Assembly (NCBI RefSeq): GCF_009862265.1
Contig: NZ_WWGX01000064.1
Location: 115,209-164,313, forward strand
DNA length: 49,105 nt
Source: Streptomyces sp. SID8352
Lineage (GTDB): Bacteria > Actinomycetota > Actinomycetes > Streptomycetales > Streptomycetaceae
Direction: 5' to 3'
A program made the translations under genes and the position numbers. Below are positions 48,213-49,105 of the stretch, piece after piece (the stretch's first letter is position 1; each line of letters begins with the position of its first letter). The notes beneath the pieces were generated by a model. The model did no database searches. It was not told where the DNA came from and saw only the letters and a program-made list of their open reading frames with translations.

Positions 48213-48658
48213 TCCGTTCCCTCCTTGCGACGGGCGGAGCACGGGCGGGCGGTCCGCGGGCCGGTGGGCCGCTTCCCGCCGGGGCCCCGCCCGGCTGCCG
48301 GGCTCGCGCCGTGACGGGCGGAGCCTCCCCCGGGGGCGGCCGGCGGTCCGGGGTCCCTGCGGTCCCGGCCGAGCGGCGCGCGCCCCTGCTGACGGTTCAT
48401 CATTCGACTCTGTTCACGGGCCGGTCGGCCGCTCCCCGGCGGACGGGCGGACGGGCGGGGCCGGGATGCGGCGGCGGGTGGCGCCGGTCCCGGCCCGGTC
48501 CGGAGCGCGCCCCGGTACGGACGGCGGGGGTGCGCCGGGACGGGGGGCACGGACCGTCCGGCGGGAGTCCGGACGGCGGCCGGGCCCCCTTCCGGGACGC
48601 GCGGTCCCCGGACCGTCTCCGGCGTGGTCACCCTCGGCCCCCCTTCGGTGTGTGCGGT
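48213..48658. other. Gap between ispG and the aminotransferase gene
   Basis: A 446-bp stretch with no recognisable gene on either strand, only Arg/Pro/Gly-rich shadow frames. Streptomyces hopanoid clusters commonly have dxs between these two genes; I find no dxs sequence here, not even a fragment. Confidence 0.55.
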
Positions 48659-49105
48659 TCAGCCCACGGTGACGGACGGCTCCCCCGCCGCCCCGTCCCG
48701 CCCCATCTGTTCGGCGATCTTCAGGGCCTCGTCGATCAGGGTCTCCACGATCTTCGACTCGGGCACCGTCCTGATCACCTCGCCCTTCACGAAGATCTGC
48801 CCCTTGCCGTTGCCCGAGGCCACACCCAGATCCGCCTCACGGGCCTCACCCGGACCGTTGACCACACAGCCCATCACCGCCACCCGCAACGGGACCTCCA
48901 TCCCCTCCAGACCCGCCGTGACCTCCTCCGCCAGCTTGTACACATCCACCTGCGCCCGCCCGCACGACGGACACGACACGATCTCCAGCCGCCGCTCCTT
49001 CAGCCCCAGCGACTGAAGGATCTGGATACCGACCTTGACCTCCTCCACCGGCGGCGCCGACAACGACACCCGGATCGTGTCCCCGATCCCCTCACTCAGC
49101 AGCGC
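48659..49105 (-). CDS. ispG: 4-hydroxy-3-methylbut-2-enyl diphosphate synthase, C-terminal part
   Basis: The last 148 residues of IspG (GcpE), continuing beyond the right edge of the window; frame is open to base 49105. It converts methylerythritol cyclodiphosphate to HMBPP in the MEP isoprenoid pathway with a [4Fe-4S] cluster. Seen: LLSEGIGDTIRVSLSA, VSCPSCGRAQVDVY (two cluster Cys), and AVMGCVVNGPGEAREADLG (third Cys and the cluster Glu). The C-terminus IAEQMGRDGAAGEPSVTVG is ordinary. Near hpnO it most likely supplies isoprenoid units for hopanoids. Confidence 0.96.
   Translation of the reverse strand, partial: ALLSEGIGDTIRVSLSAPPVEEVKVGIQILQSLGLKERRLEIVSCPSCGRAQVDVYKLAEEVTAGLEGMEVPLRVAVMGCVVNGPGEAREADLGVASGNGKGQIFVKGEVIRTVPESKIVETLIDEALKIAEQMGRDGAAGEPSVTVG

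Noticed and set aside
48213..48658. A dxs pseudogene
   Set aside because: I looked for thiamine-binding GDG and transketolase-type motifs in all frames and saw none; the gap appears empty rather than decayed.
1..49105. Prophage, insertion sequence or integrative-element boundaries
   Set aside because: No transposase, integrase, tRNA or terminal repeat was recognised; the short tandem repeats do not flank any segment.

Overview
This window is very GC-rich DNA (almost every third codon position is G or C) with tightly packed, often 4-bp-overlapping genes, frequent GTG/TTG starts and gene families typical of filamentous actinomycetes (a cvn conservon, an XRE-cupin/DUF6126 pair, hopanoid-type ispG and aminotransferase genes, and a c-di-AMP riboswitch ahead of a LysM/M23 hydrolase). 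It looks like a Streptomyces chromosome, probably toward an arm. I see no rRNA, tRNA, CRISPR array, transposase or integrase. The far right gene, ispG, is cut by the window edge.

Layout. 0.1-5.4 kb: MFS exporter, MmcQ/YjbR protein, then a threonine-catabolism operon on the minus strand (tdh-kbl-lysR). 5.8-10.8 kb: a conservon (cvnA-B-C-D plus a GAF-domain gene), a G-protein-like membrane signalling module. 11.2-14.9 kb: the phenylacetyl-CoA epoxidase operon paaABCDE behind a TetR-type operator; paaN lies 3 kb further on (17.9-19.7 kb), after a divergent LysR/MFS pair, with a strong 27-bp dyad in its upstream region. 19.9-23.1 kb: LuxR-type ATPase regulator and a FAD amine/amino-acid oxidase. 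23.4-26.6 kb: divergent ArsR-type regulator/MFS pair and an alpha/beta hydrolase. 26.7-36.1 kb: a three-gene biosynthetic operon, a dimodular NRPS (C-A-T-C-A-T-TE; first A domain reads as serine), a FAD monooxygenase and a short-chain dehydrogenase whose catalytic Lys is replaced by Gln.

36.6-42.2 kb: GntR regulator, START-like protein, a chloramphenicol-exporter-type MFS gene with a leaderless 21-codon upstream ORF and a perfect hairpin (probable translational attenuator), a metallo-beta-lactamase-fold hydrolase and a leaderless TetR gene. 42.4-45.8 kb: SGNH hydrolase, LysM/M23 cell-wall hydrolase under a c-di-AMP (ydaO) riboswitch, and an MptpB-like tyrosine phosphatase. 45.9-49.1 kb: DUF6126 micro-membrane protein and XRE-cupin regulator, an HpnO-like aminotransferase and the 3' part of ispG (hopanoid supply region).

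The observation I rate highest is a pair of 15-bp dyads (consensus TTGCCnnnGAGGCAA) spaced exactly 20 bp apart that occurs twice in the window: over the XRE-cupin promoter (46707-46741) and, with the same orientation and spacing, upstream of the GntR gene (37507-37541). It suggests one regulator controlling two loci 9 kb apart.
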